A stretch of DNA of 64,000 nucleotides from Acidobacteriota bacterium (GTDB lineage Bacteria > Acidobacteriota > Terriglobia > Terriglobales > Acidobacteriaceae). This document shows positions 10,740-19,595 of the stretch, piece by piece. Where the stretch lies: assembly GCA_021780315.1 (NCBI GenBank), contig JAJXYY010000003.1, forward strand, positions 22,325 through 86,324, given 5' to 3'. The notes below the pieces were generated by a model. The model did not search any database and had not been told where the DNA came from. It was given only the letters and a program-made list of their open reading frames with translations. The translations under genes and the position numbers were made by a program. Every line of letters begins with the position of its first letter. The first letter of the stretch is position 1.

Positions 10740-10796
10740 TGCGCCAAGGTTGCGGGGCTATCCTGATGTGGCTTGCCCGAGTGCGGAGGATGATCG

Positions 10797-11600
10797 ATGT
10801 CGGCGAGGAGCGATACTGCACAGCGTTTCACTGGCCGTGTGGATGACTACGAGCGTTACCGTCCGCGCTACCCGGTGGAGTTGATTGCGCTGTTGCAGAG
10901 ACGTTGTGGGTTGCTCGCAACCGATCTGGTAGCCGATATCGGAGCAGGTACCGGCATGCTTGCCGAGCTGTTTTTGGCTAACGGGAATGCGGTGATCGGG
11001 GTTGAGCCCAACGCCGAGATGCGGGCGTCGTGTGCGCGGCTGCAGTTGAGGTATCCGGGTCTGACGCTGGTGGACGGAACCGCGGAGGCGACCACACTGC
11101 AGGAGGCCTCGGTTGATTTCATCTCCGCGGGGCGGGCGTTCCACTGGTTCGACCCAGAGTTGACCCGCAGAGAGTTCTCCCGCATCCTGCGGCCGGGTGG
11201 TTGGGTGGTGCTGGTTACTCTGCGGCGAGGCAGGCGCGACACGGCGCAGGAAGAGGCATACGAGCAGATACTGCTGGACCATGGAGTCGACTATCGCGAG
11301 GTGCTGAAGGGGTATCGCGCGTATGACGTGGCGGAGCAGTTCTTTGCCGGGGGCATAACGATTCGCGAGTTCATTGACCGGCAGCAGGCAGTGACGCTGG
11401 AGGAGTTGCTGGGACAGACGCAGTCGCTCTCGGTAGCGCCGATGCCAGGGCATCCGAAGTATGACGGGATGCAGCATGCGTTGTGCGAGCACTTCGCTCA
11501 GTTTGCCGAAGGCGGCCTGTTGCACGTGGCGACCAGTTGCTACCTGACCTGCATCCAGATTGCCCCTGGCGACTCAAGGTCAAAGCATCGACGCGACTAG
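10797..11600 (+). CDS. Class I SAM-dependent methyltransferase
   Basis: A 267-residue Rossmann-fold methyltransferase. Motif I is VADIGAGTGML near residues 42-52, followed by an acidic residue at the end of strand 2 (VIGVEPNAEMR), a motif II region around AEATTLQEASVDFISAGRAFHW, and the post-II RILRPGGWVVLVT near 125-137. This pattern fits the Methyltransf_11 / ubiquinone-biosynthesis-like group. The start has a strong Shine-Dalgarno GGAGGA six bases ahead of the ATG. The methyl acceptor is not identifiable. The stop codon shares the palindrome CTAG (11597-11600) with the stop of the convergent DUF1634 gene. Confidence 0.85.
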   Translation: MSARSDTAQRFTGRVDDYERYRPRYPVELIALLQRRCGLLATDLVADIGAGTGMLAELFLANGNAVIGVEPNAEMRASCARLQLRYPGLTLVDGTAEATTLQEASVDFISAGRAFHWFDPELTRREFSRILRPGGWVVLVTLRRGRRDTAQEEAYEQILLDHGVDYREVLKGYRAYDVAEQFFAGGITIREFIDRQQAVTLEELLGQTQSLSVAPMPGHPKYDGMQHALCEHFAQFAEGGLLHVATSCYLTCIQIAPGDSRSKHRRD

Positions 11601-12001
11601 TGCCAGATGAGACTGTAGAGCAGCACGGCCAGCACAATGGTCGAGATGGTGACATACAGATAATCGCGTTCGCTGAAGAAGGCAAAGATGGAGAAGACGA
11701 CGCGCGCGACCGGTGTCGCAATCAAGAGCAGCATGCCCAGTTGAATGATGGCGAGATCGTTGCCGTGGCGCAAGCCCCGAGCGATCCCGGCAAGGCTGTT
11801 CAGGTTATCGGGTACGCCATGAAACACGGTGTAATCCGGATTGGATCGACCATGGTGGAACAGAAACAGGATGCCGCCCAGCAGGATGACGGCGGCGGAG
11901 GTAAGCATGCCAATCTTCAGCAACAGACCGATCCTGATGTCGATGATGGTGTCGTCGGTCAGCGCGTATTCGTTTGGATCAATGGGAGCCGGGTGTTCCA
12001 T
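11597..12001 (-). CDS. DUF1634 membrane protein
   Basis: A 134-residue integral membrane protein with three hydrophobic helices (about residues 25-46, 77-100 and 109-132) and a DUF1634-like pattern (LLKIGMLTSAAVILLGGILFL, LGMLLLIATPVARVVFSI). DUF1634 genes often sit next to TauE/SafE permeases, and here the start follows the TauE stop with no spacer, so the two are certainly in one transcript. It probably acts as an accessory subunit of that exporter; this is inference from context. The function of DUF1634 is not established. Confidence 0.83.
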   Translation of the reverse strand: MEHPAPIDPNEYALTDDTIIDIRIGLLLKIGMLTSAAVILLGGILFLFHHGRSNPDYTVFHGVPDNLNSLAGIARGLRHGNDLAIIQLGMLLLIATPVARVVFSIFAFFSERDYLYVTISTIVLAVLLYSLIWH

Positions 12002-12838
12002 TTATAGCCTTCCTGTAAGGCCGCTGTAGATCATCTCCATGCCGAGCATGGCAATGACCACGGCAAAGATGATGCGAATGGCTTTGGTCTTGGCGCGCAT
12101 CAGAAATTGGGTTCCCAGCATGGAGCCGGCCAGCACTCCGAGCGTTACCGGCATTGCGATGGCGGGATCGATGTACCCACGGCTGAGGTAGATGCCTGCG
12201 CTGGCAGCCGCAGTCACGCCGATCATGAAGTTGCTGGTGGTAGTCGAGACCTTGAACGGAATCAACATGGCCTCATCCATGGCAAGCACCTTGACTGCTC
12301 CGGAGCCGATGCCGAGTAGCCCGGAGAGCGTGCCTGCACCGAACATCAGTCCAAATCCGAGGGGGACGCGACGGACATGGTAGGGATGCTTGATGCCATC
12401 GTCTGGATAGCTGCCGTCTAGACGGAGCATGGAGGCTAACCGGTCTTTCGGTTCGTCGGTGGGGGGCGGGTTGCGCTTGCGCGTGGAGACCGCTGCGGAG
12501 AACAGCAGAACCATGCCGAAGACGATGGCAATCGCCTTTGTGGGAGTGCCGGCAGCCAGAAACGCCCCCATAATCGCACCCAGGGTGGTGGCGATCTCCA
12601 GCAACATGCCGATGCGGATATTGGAGTAGCCTTTACGGACATAGGCGGCCGCTGAACCCGACGATGTGGCAATGACCGAGACCAGAGATGCGCCGATGGC
12701 GTAGTGGATGTCTACTTTGAACGCAAGCGCCAGCAGTGGCACGATGACGACGCCGCCACCCAGTCCGGTTAGGGAGCCCAGGAACCCGGCCACCAGCGAG
12801 GCCATGCCGATCAACAAAGAAAATTCAATTGCGTTCAT
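12002..12838 (-). CDS. Sulfite exporter TauE/SafE family permease
   Basis: A 278-residue polytopic membrane protein with about eight helices and the two family repeats: GFLGSLTGLGGGVVIVPLLAL near residues 18-38 and FGAGTLSGLLGIGSGAVKVLAM near 170-195, each with the glycine-rich G-x-G-G motif. TauE/SafE proteins export sulfite, sulfoacetate or other small organosulfur anions; the substrate here is unknown. It is cotranscribed with the DUF1634 gene directly downstream. An 8-bp inverted repeat lies just upstream at 12853-12886. No clear Shine-Dalgarno precedes the ATG at 12838. Confidence 0.88.
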   Translation of the reverse strand: MNAIEFSLLIGMASLVAGFLGSLTGLGGGVVIVPLLALAFKVDIHYAIGASLVSVIATSSGSAAAYVRKGYSNIRIGMLLEIATTLGAIMGAFLAAGTPTKAIAIVFGMVLLFSAAVSTRKRNPPPTDEPKDRLASMLRLDGSYPDDGIKHPYHVRRVPLGFGLMFGAGTLSGLLGIGSGAVKVLAMDEAMLIPFKVSTTTSNFMIGVTAAASAGIYLSRGYIDPAIAMPVTLGVLAGSMLGTQFLMRAKTKAIRIIFAVVIAMLGMEMIYSGLTGRL

Positions 12839-12852
12839 GCACCAGCCGTGGG

Positions 12853-12886
12853 GTAGAGTCGTCGCACTATCTGAGTATGACTCTAC
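12853..12886 (-). promoter_or_regulatory. Inverted repeat upstream of TauE/SafE gene
   Basis: GTAGAGTC at 12853-12860 is repeated as its exact reverse complement GACTCTAC at 12879-12886, with 18 bases between. It lies 15-48 bases upstream of the exporter ATG, and a possible minus-strand -10 (TTTAAT) sits just beyond it near 12895. The position fits an operator or a 5'-leader hairpin. There is no T-run, so it is not a Rho-independent terminator for kdpC. Confidence 0.35.
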
Positions 12887-12955
12887 TCGCTTATTAAAGC
12901 ATGGTCTGTTGGTTCAGCGTGGTGGGCTACGCTGCCACGTTCTCCGCTGGAGTCT

Positions 12956-13510
12956 TCACTTGATTTGGTCGAGAGCCAGGTTGAGCGCCAGCACATTGAC
13001 GGTCGGCTCGCCCAACAGTCCAAACTGGCGTGGCTGGATGTGCTGGATGACCAGTTGCTGAAGCACAGTGCGTGACAAGTGCCGCTCTCGCGCGATGCGG
13101 GGGATTTGATACATGGCGGCTGCGGGGCTGATGTCTGGGTCCAGACCGGATGCGGAGGCGGTGACCAGATCGATGGGGACAGGAATACCGGAACTTTCCT
13201 GCTGCACGCTGGCGTGGATGCGGTCGACCAGGTACTGACTGGTGGGGCCAAGATTGGAACCGGACGATGTCGTTGCATCGTAGCCGACACCGGCTGCGGA
13301 AGGACGACCGTGAAAGTAGGTTGGGCTATCGAAGGGCTGTCCAATCAGACGGGAGCCGATAGCTTGACCATTGTCGACGATCAGTTGTCCGCTTGCCTGC
13401 TTGGGGAAGAATGCTTTTGCGAGGATTGTAATTCCGAGGGGATAGACCACTCCCAGCAGAATTGCGGTGATGGCCGTGTACAGGCAAGCGGTGATGATGT
13501 GCTTCTTCAT
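12956..13510 (-). CDS. kdpC: Potassium-transporting ATPase subunit KdpC
   Basis: Single-span accessory subunit of the high-affinity K+ pump KdpFABC, which stabilises the complex and raises ATP affinity. The length of 184 residues is normal. The N-terminal membrane helix is near residues 8-30 (YTAITAILLGVVYPLGITIL), followed by the conserved SRLIGQPFDSPTYFHGRPSA and the C-terminal PEDPDIS-like region (ASGLDPDISPAAAMYQIPRIA). It lies nine bases downstream of kdpB and is the last gene of the operon. I see no terminator hairpin in the 117 bases that follow. Confidence 0.97.
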   Translation of the reverse strand: MKKHIITACLYTAITAILLGVVYPLGITILAKAFFPKQASGQLIVDNGQAIGSRLIGQPFDSPTYFHGRPSAAGVGYDATTSSGSNLGPTSQYLVDRIHASVQQESSGIPVPIDLVTASASGLDPDISPAAAMYQIPRIARERHLSRTVLQQLVIQHIQPRQFGLLGEPTVNVLALNLALDQIK

Positions 13511-13519
13511 GCGGATTCC

Positions 13520-15562
13520 TTAGGCAAGGTGCAGTGCTGTAATGATGAGATCGATTATTTTGATACCGACGAACGGGATGATGAGCCCGCCAAGTCCATA
13601 GACGAGCAGGTTGCGGCGCAGGAGTGCATCCGCGGACATGGGCCGGTAGCCCACGCCTCGCAGTGCCAGCGGGATGAGCCCCACGATGATCAGAGCATTG
13701 AAGATGACCGCAGAGAGAATGGCCGACTGCGCGTTGTGTAGATGCATGACGTTGAGTGCGTTGAGTACAGGAAAGACTCCGGCAAACATGGCGGGCAGTA
13801 TGGCAAAGTATTTGGCGACATCGTTGGAGATGGAGAAGGTGGTGAGCGCGCCGCGCGTCATCAGCAACTGTTTGCCGATAGCTACGATTTCAATGAGCTT
13901 GGTTGGGTTGGAGTCAAGGTCGACCATGTTGCCCGCCTCCTTGGCGGCCTGGGTGCCGGAGTTCATGGCAACCCCTACATCGGCCTGGGCCAGTGCGGGG
14001 GCGTCGTTGGTGCCGTCTCCGGTCATGGCGACGAGTTTTCCATCGGCTTGCTCGCGGCGAATCAGGTCCATCTTGTCCTTGGGCGTGGCCTCGGCGAGGA
14101 AGTCATCGACACCTGCTTCGCGTGCAATGGCGGCTGCAGTGAGCGGGTTGTCGCCGGTGATCATGACGGTGCGAATACCCATGGCGCGCAACTGGTCGAA
14201 GCGCTCGCGCATGCCGCCCTTCACCACATCCTTGAGGTGAATAACTCCGAGCGCCTGGAAGTTCTCTGCAACGACAAGCGGCGTGCCCCCACTGCGTGCG
14301 ATCTGCTGCACGCTCTCCAGCACCCCTGCGGGCATGTTGGAGCCATGTTGCTGAAGGTAGTTCGTAATGGCATCCACGGCGCCTTTTCGGATGCTGCGGC
14401 CTTCAACTTCGATACCACTCATGCGCGTCGTTGCGGAGAAGGGAATGAACTCGGCATGGAGAGAGCCAAGCTCGCGACCGCGCAGATGAAACTGCTCTTT
14501 GGCGAGTACGACGATAGAGCGACCCTCAGGCGTCTCGTCGGACAGGGAAGAGAGCTGCGAGGCATCGGCCAGATGGTCCGCAGCGATGCCGGGTGCTGGC
14601 ACAAACTCTGCCGCTTGACGGTTGCCGATCGTAATGGTGCCAGTCTTGTCGAGCAACAGCGTGTTGATATCGCCTGCTGCTTCGACCGCACGACCGGACG
14701 TTGCCAGTACATTGTGTTGCACCAGGCGATCCATACCGGCGATGCCAATGGCCGAGAGGAGCCCTCCGATGGTGGTGGGGATAAGGCAGACCAGCAGCGC
14801 GATGAGTACGAAGACCGTCTGCGGTGCGCCCGAATAAATAGCGAAGGGCTGTAGAGTGACCACGGCAAGCAGGAAGATGATGGTAAGACCGGCGAGCAGA
14901 ATGTTGAGCGCGATCTCGTTAGGAGTCTTCTGCCGCTCTGCGCCTTCGACCAGTGCGATCATGCGATCGAGGAAGGTCTCGCCGGGGTTGGACGTGATCC
15001 GAACGATGATCATGTCGGAGAGCACACGCGTGCCACCAGTGACAGCGGAACGGTCACCGCCTGCCTCACGAATGACAGGGGCTGATTCGCCCGTGATGGC
15101 GGACTCATCGACCGAAGCAACACCTTCGATCACTTCGCCATCTCCAGGAATCAACTGGCCAGCCGTCACGCGAACGAGATCGTCGACCCGGAGTTGGGAG
15201 CTCGCGATCTCCTGCACGACTCCGTTGATCAGGCGATATGCCGTGGTTTCGGATTTGGCCTGGCGAAGTGCATCGGCTTGAGCTTTGCCACGACCCTCGG
15301 CCATCGCCTCGGCGAAGTTTGCAAAGAGTACGGTGAACCATAACCAGATGGTGATCTGTAGATTGAAGCTGAAGCTGACGCGATGATGCAGGGCATCGAC
15401 GATCAGCAGAGTCGAAGTGAGGACGCTGCCAATCTCGACGACAAACATCACCGGATTACGCATCATCCGTCGCGGGTCGAGTTTAATGAGTGCATCAACC
15501 GCGGCGCGGCGGAGGAGTTGAGCGTCGAACAGTGAGCGTTGTTGGGAGTGTGAAGCCATCAT
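13520..15562 (-). CDS. kdpB: Potassium-transporting ATPase ATP-binding subunit KdpB
   Basis: Catalytic P-type ATPase subunit of the KdpFABC complex in the inner membrane. The 680 residues match the family (E. coli 682). The phosphorylation motif DKTGT is near residue 306 and the actuator motif TGES near 160. The hinge sequence [17 protein letters not shown] is in the C-terminal half, and the nucleotide-binding KGA is present (IRKGAVDAI). The transmembrane [15 protein letters not shown] motif is intact. It lies ten bases downstream of kdpA and nine upstream of kdpC. All catalytic residues that I can check by eye are present. Confidence 0.98.
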   Translation of the reverse strand: MMASHSQQRSLFDAQLLRRAAVDALIKLDPRRMMRNPVMFVVEIGSVLTSTLLIVDALHHRVSFSFNLQITIWLWFTVLFANFAEAMAEGRGKAQADALRQAKSETTAYRLINGVVQEIASSQLRVDDLVRVTAGQLIPGDGEVIEGVASVDESAITGESAPVIREAGGDRSAVTGGTRVLSDMIIVRITSNPGETFLDRMIALVEGAERQKTPNEIALNILLAGLTIIFLLAVVTLQPFAIYSGAPQTVFVLIALLVCLIPTTIGGLLSAIGIAGMDRLVQHNVLATSGRAVEAAGDINTLLLDKTGTITIGNRQAAEFVPAPGIAADHLADASQLSSLSDETPEGRSIVVLAKEQFHLRGRELGSLHAEFIPFSATTRMSGIEVEGRSIRKGAVDAITNYLQQHGSNMPAGVLESVQQIARSGGTPLVVAENFQALGVIHLKDVVKGGMRERFDQLRAMGIRTVMITGDNPLTAAAIAREAGVDDFLAEATPKDKMDLIRREQADGKLVAMTGDGTNDAPALAQADVGVAMNSGTQAAKEAGNMVDLDSNPTKLIEIVAIGKQLLMTRGALTTFSISNDVAKYFAILPAMFAGVFPVLNALNVMHLHNAQSAILSAVIFNALIIVGLIPLALRGVGYRPMSADALLRRNLLVYGLGGLIIPFVGIKIIDLIITALHLA

Positions 15563-15572
15563 GGTGTGCTCT

Positions 15573-17336
15573 CTAAAAGGTGTGTCCGGTGCGTAGCAGC
15601 AGGTGCTCGAGAACCGGCCCCAGGCTCAGTACAGGAAAGAAAGTGAGTGCTCCGACGATGAGGATCACGCCTGCCAGCAGTACCGTAAACAGAGGTGTCG
15701 TAACCGGAAACGTACCTGCAGAAGCGGGAACGATCTTCTTGCCGGCAAGACTGCCTGCGAGGGCCAGCATCGGCACGATCATCATGAAGCGACCAAAGAA
15801 CATGGCGACGGCGAGCGAGTAGTTGTACCAGGGGGTGTTCGCATTCAAGCCCGCGAAGGCGGAGCCATTGTTGCCGGTTGCCGAGGTGTAGGCATAGAGA
15901 ATCTCCGAGAGCCCATGCGGTCCGTGATTGGTAAGGCTACTGAGACCCAGATGCGGCATCAGGACACTGATTGCAGAAAGGCTCAGGATAAGGAGCGGAA
16001 AGATGAGCACGTACAACATGCACATCTGAACGTCATAGGCTTCGATTTTTTTGCCGAGATACTCGGGAGTGCGTCCAACCATCAGTCCGGCGATGAAGAC
16101 TGCAATCACCACGAAGACGAGCATGCCGTATAAGCCTGCTCCTACACCGCCGAAGACGACCTCTCCAAGCAGGATGTTGATCATGGGAACCATGCCGCCG
16201 ATCGGCATGAAGCTGTCGTGCATGCTGTTGACGGCGCCGCAACTGGCATCGGTCGTGACGATTGCAAACAGTGCAGAGTTTACGATGCCAAAACGAACTT
16301 CCTTGCCTTCCATGTTGCCACCAGACTGTAGCAGCGAGACGTGCTGATCCACTCCGTGGAGCAGCGGGTTGGGCTGTACCTCAGCCCAGTAGCAGACCAG
16401 TGTTCCGGCGAACCAGAAGATAAGCATCGCTGCCAGAACCGCCCAGCCATGTCGGGGTGAGCCAACCATCTGCCCGAGCGACACGACGAGGCCGGCAGGC
16501 AGCAGGAAGATGCAGAGCATCTGTAGCAGGTTCGACAAAGGTGTTGGATTTTCAAACGGATGGGCGCTGTTTGCATTGAAGAAGCCACCACCGTTCGTGC
16601 CGAGCATCTTGATCGCTTCCTGTGACGCAACCGGTCCCTGCGGTATGGTCTGGGTTGTGATGGTCGTCAACTTCCCGTCACTACCCGTTAGCTGCCGGGC
16701 TTGAAGAAGCTTAACGGAGTCGTAGGGCTTGAAGTTCTGGATGACTCCTTGCGAGACAAGAGCAAGCGCCACGACTGCGGACATCGGCAGCAGAATCCAG
16801 AAAGTCCCACGCGTGAGATCGACCCAGAAGTTTCCGAGTGTTTTCGATTCGCGTCGTGCAATGCCGCGCACCAATGCCATCGCTAACGCCATGCCAACAG
16901 CGGCTGACCAGAAGTTATGCGTTGCAAGGCCCAGCATCTGGGTCAGGTAGCTCATGGTGGATTCGGGCGTGTAGGCCTGCCAGTTGGTATTGGTAGTGAA
17001 GGAGATCGCAGTGTTCAGTGCCAGTGCCGGTTCGACCGCAGGAAGATGCTGTGGGTTGAGCGGCAACAGGTGCTGCAGACGCTCGACAACATACGTCAGC
17101 AGCAGCGTCGCGGCGCTGAAGACAAGCATCGATCCCGCATACTCCGTCCAGCGCATTTCGTGGGCTGCATCGATGCTGGTGATGCGATAGAGAACGCGTT
17201 CGCAGGGGACCAGAATGGGGTCGAGCAAAGTTCTGCGCCGCTCGAAGACCTGTGTGATGTAGCTGCCCATAGGTCTCGCCAGCAGCAGTACGAGGGTAAT
17301 GAACAAGGCAATTTGTAACCAACCATTGAGTGACAT
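15573..17336 (-). CDS. kdpA: Potassium-transporting ATPase potassium-binding subunit KdpA
   Basis: Channel-like subunit that selects K+ in the KdpFABC pump, related to the SKT superfamily of K+ transporters. The 587 residues are slightly longer than E. coli KdpA (557). Filter-loop regions are recognisable as [31 protein letters not shown], the [11 protein letters not shown] segment and [11 protein letters not shown]. About ten hydrophobic helices are visible. The start directly follows the kdpF stop without a spacer. The next gene kdpB begins ten bases downstream. Confidence 0.98.
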   Translation of the reverse strand: MSLNGWLQIALFITLVLLLARPMGSYITQVFERRRTLLDPILVPCERVLYRITSIDAAHEMRWTEYAGSMLVFSAATLLLTYVVERLQHLLPLNPQHLPAVEPALALNTAISFTTNTNWQAYTPESTMSYLTQMLGLATHNFWSAAVGMALAMALVRGIARRESKTLGNFWVDLTRGTFWILLPMSAVVALALVSQGVIQNFKPYDSVKLLQARQLTGSDGKLTTITTQTIPQGPVASQEAIKMLGTNGGGFFNANSAHPFENPTPLSNLLQMLCIFLLPAGLVVSLGQMVGSPRHGWAVLAAMLIFWFAGTLVCYWAEVQPNPLLHGVDQHVSLLQSGGNMEGKEVRFGIVNSALFAIVTTDASCGAVNSMHDSFMPIGGMVPMINILLGEVVFGGVGAGLYGMLVFVVIAVFIAGLMVGRTPEYLGKKIEAYDVQMCMLYVLIFPLLILSLSAISVLMPHLGLSSLTNHGPHGLSEILYAYTSATGNNGSAFAGLNANTPWYNYSLAVAMFFGRFMMIVPMLALAGSLAGKKIVPASAGTFPVTTPLFTVLLAGVILIVGALTFFPVLSLGPVLEHLLLRTGHTF

Positions 17337-17423
17337 TTAGAACTTCTCCGGACGCAGCAGGGCATAGACGAGATAAGCGAGGAGTGCAGCAGAGACTACC
17401 AGCAGAGACGAATTGAGGATCAT
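17337..17423 (-). CDS. kdpF: Small Kdp subunit KdpF
   Basis: A 28-residue single-helix protein (hydrophobic core SLLVVSAALLAYLVYALL, ending in RPEKF), which matches the usual KdpF pattern of one membrane helix followed by a short R-P-E-x-F tail. KdpF is a stabilising lipid-like subunit of the pump. It starts with ATG at 17423, inside the stop codon of the upstream micro-ORF (ATGA overlap), with GGAG seven bases upstream. Its stop directly abuts the kdpA start. Confidence 0.9.
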   Translation of the reverse strand: MILNSSLLVVSAALLAYLVYALLRPEKF

Positions 17424-17515
17424 GGGCGTGCTCCGTTCAGACGGCCACAGGCCTCGATATAGGCTGCCGTGAGTAGAAAGAGAGTTGCGATCAGAGTGAG
17501 AGAAACGATGTCCAT
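17420..17515 (-). CDS. 31-residue membrane micro-protein upstream of kdpF
   Basis: ATG at 17515 opens a 31-codon frame with a hydrophobic stretch VSLTLIATLFLLTAAYI followed by a polar tail (EACGRLNGARP). A Shine-Dalgarno GGAG sits six bases upstream, and the stop overlaps the kdpF start as ATGA, so translation of the two is probably coupled. Similar unnamed mini-proteins with a single helix and a C-x-R-L tail precede kdpF in other bacteria as far as I recall, but I know of no assigned function. Predicted inner-membrane single-span protein, possibly a further pump subunit or a coupling ORF. Confidence 0.7.
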   Translation of the reverse strand: MDIVSLTLIATLFLLTAAYIEACGRLNGARP

Positions 17516-17730
17516 AGGGGGCTCCATTGCACACGGCTAGCTGCCCTAGTGCATCGGCGAAGTAGGAGAGCATTCGGTTGGCGTCGGTAGCGGGTGGAAG
17601 GAATACTGATGGCCCGGGCTGCGTCGAGGAGAGGTATTCGCGACTGAGTTGAACCGGTGCTGCAGGACATGACGATACCTTTCCCTCTGAGTAGATAGGC
17701 CCGTGCAGTAGAAAGTCCGTTGAAAATTCG

Positions 17731-18450
17731 TTAAGAAGTTGTAAGTTCGGTAGGGTCGATTATGGCGGAGGCAGGATCCGGCACGAAACGATAGCCGATC
17801 CATGGCTCGCTTAGGATGTATCGATGCGCGTCTCCGCTTTCTATCTTCTTCCGGAGTCCGGCCACCAGCACGCGCAGGTACTCTGGCTGATTGTCTCCTG
17901 CAGTACCCCAGATGCCGCGCAGGAGAACTTTGTGGGTAAGTACTCGATGAGGTGAGCGAGCGAAGAGCAGGAGCAGATCAAACTCCTTGGGCGTGAGATG
18001 TACCGACTGTCCGCGCACCAACACGGAATGTGCGCCGATATCAATGGTGAAGTCGCCCAGTTCGATCTGTGTCTCAACCGCATTCTGCTCCGTCGTTCGT
18101 CGAAGTTGTGCGCGCACGCGTGCAAGCAACTCCGACATGCTGAACGGCTTGGTGAGATAGTCGTCCGCACCTTCATCGAGGGCTGTAACTTTCATGACAT
18201 CGGTGTCGCGCACGCTTAGTACGATGATGGGCGTCTGGGCTTGTTGCCGGACGGCACGGGTCAGGTCAATGCCGGTCATCTCCGGCATGGCCAGATCGGT
18301 GATGATGAGGTCCGGTCGATCTGCAAGAAAGCGGTTGTATGCCTCTGCACCATTGCCAGCGACCAGCACGTCGTACCCGCCGCTCTGGAGCGAGGCGCGT
18401 AGCATTCGCGTGATCTGCGGCTCGTCATCAACAACCAGGATGCGTTTCAA
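17731..18450 (-). CDS. kdpE: Response regulator KdpE (OmpR/PhoB type)
   Basis: A 239-residue response regulator: receiver domain at about 1-115 with the DD pair (LVVDDEPQ), the phospho-Asp in IITDLAMPEMTG, and the conserved Lys in DYLTKPFSM. A C-terminal winged-helix domain follows at about 130-230 (HLTPKEFDLLLLFARSP, LRVLVAGLRKKIE). It should activate kdpFABC under K+ limitation or osmotic stress. Translation appears to start at TTG 18450, within a TTGA overlap with the kdpD(N) stop, with GGAGG a few bases upstream. A 215-base gap separates it from the pump genes, enough for a separate promoter. Confidence 0.95.
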   Translation of the reverse strand: MKRILVVDDEPQITRMLRASLQSGGYDVLVAGNGAEAYNRFLADRPDLIITDLAMPEMTGIDLTRAVRQQAQTPIIVLSVRDTDVMKVTALDEGADDYLTKPFSMSELLARVRAQLRRTTEQNAVETQIELGDFTIDIGAHSVLVRGQSVHLTPKEFDLLLLFARSPHRVLTHKVLLRGIWGTAGDNQPEYLRVLVAGLRKKIESGDAHRYILSEPWIGYRFVPDPASAIIDPTELTTS

Positions 18451-19595
18451 TGTTCCTCCTGAGTGACGATATGCAGGTCCACGTGGGGTGTTTCGGACAT
18501 GAACTTCTGGATCGCCAGGTAGTACAGATATTTGCGTAGGCCGTGTAACGCGGAACGGCCTACGATGGCTTGGGTAATGCGATGCTCGCGCACGAAGGCA
18601 GCGGTAACCCGGGCTGTATCGCTGCCGGTAAGGTTCACGATGGTGGCGCCGAGATTGCTTGCAAACTGCAGACTGGATGCGAGGATACGTTTGCGTTCGG
18701 GAAGTTCATCACGGTCGGAAGCAACATGCAGGACATACAGTTCTGCGTTAAGCGCCTCCGCCAACCGCGCTCCCCGAGCGATAAGATCGCGCGCCTGTGC
18801 ATTGGAGCTGATGCAGACGGCGATCTTTTCCGCAACCGTCCAGTGGGCTCCAAGATGCTTGCGTTTGACGTACTCGTCCAGCGTACGATCCACCGCACGG
18901 GTAACGCGCTGGAGCGCCATCTCGCGCAACGCGATTAGATTGCCCCGCCGAAAGAAGTTCGACAAGGAGCGTTCGACGCGTTCCATGGGATAGATATCGC
19001 CGCGGCGCATGCGGGTAACGAGTGCCTCCGGCGTCAGGTCGCTGATGACGATTTCGTCGGCGCAATCCAGCACCCAATCGGGCACTTGCTCGCGCACGCC
19101 GATGCCGGTAAGCGCCTGAACCCGCGGAGCAAGACTCTCCACGTGCTGAATGTTGATGGTGCTGAGCACATCAATCTTATTGTCCAGCAAAAAAAGAACA
19201 TCTTCATACCGTTTGGCAAAGCGGCTGCCAGTGACGTTGGTGTGTGCGAGTTCGTCGATGAGCACGACCTGTGGCATGCGCGCCAGAATGGCATCGAGGT
19301 CCATCTCGGTAAAGATTGTTCCTTTGTAGTCGATCTCACAGCGTGGGACTTGATCCAGCTTTGCTGCAAGCTCGGCGGTACCGGCACGTCCGTGCGTCTC
19401 AACGATACCGACGACGACGTCCTCTCCGCGGCCGCGGCGGCGTATCCCTTCGCTGAGCATACTGAAAGTCTTGCCGACACCAGGCGCATAGCCCAGAAAA
19501 ACCTTAAATCGACCGCGCTGCTTCTCTGTTTCAGAAGTCAGCAGCCAGTCTTCTGGCGATTTTCGTCTTTCGCTCACGCCGTATACTACCCCCAT
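18447..19595 (-). CDS. kdpD: KdpD N-terminal sensor half (KdpD domain plus Usp domain), separate gene
   Basis: Corresponds to only the cytoplasmic N-terminal half of KdpD (E. coli residues 1 to about 395 of 894). The KdpD domain spans about 25-235, with Walker A GYAPGVGKTFSM and Walker B VVLIDELAHTNV. A universal-stress-protein-like domain follows at about 250-365 (IAVCISSNAQARDLIARGARLA, VGRSALHGLRKYLYYL). It has no membrane helices and no kinase domain. It overlaps kdpE by four bases. Possible starts are GTG 19622, ATG 19595 and GTG 19577, and none has a convincing Shine-Dalgarno. With ATG 19595 it shares CATG with the start of the divergent histidine kinase. The other half of KdpD is that neighbour. 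Confidence 0.9.
   Translation of the reverse strand: MGVVYGVSERRKSPEDWLLTSETEKQRGRFKVFLGYAPGVGKTFSMLSEGIRRRGRGEDVVVGIVETHGRAGTAELAAKLDQVPRCEIDYKGTIFTEMDLDAILARMPQVVLIDELAHTNVTGSRFAKRYEDVLFLLDNKIDVLSTINIQHVESLAPRVQALTGIGVREQVPDWVLDCADEIVISDLTPEALVTRMRRGDIYPMERVERSLSNFFRRGNLIALREMALQRVTRAVDRTLDEYVKRKHLGAHWTVAEKIAVCISSNAQARDLIARGARLAEALNAELYVLHVASDRDELPERKRILASSLQFASNLGATIVNLTGSDTARVTAAFVREHRITQAIVGRSALHGLRKYLYYLAIQKFMSETPHVDLHIVTQEEH
19582..19587 (+). promoter_or_regulatory. Candidate -10 element for the divergent histidine kinase
   Basis: TATACT at 19582-19587 ends six bases before ATG 19594. A transcript starting seven bases after the hexamer would begin at the A of the ATG, so the message could be leaderless. 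No Shine-Dalgarno precedes the ATG, which fits. The -35 region is weak. The element lies inside the kdpD(N) coding sequence. Confidence 0.35.

Noticed and set aside
17546..17803. An 85-residue minus-strand frame overlapping the 3' end of kdpE and the gap
   Set aside because: Low-complexity composition, no ribosome site, and it overlaps kdpE in another frame.
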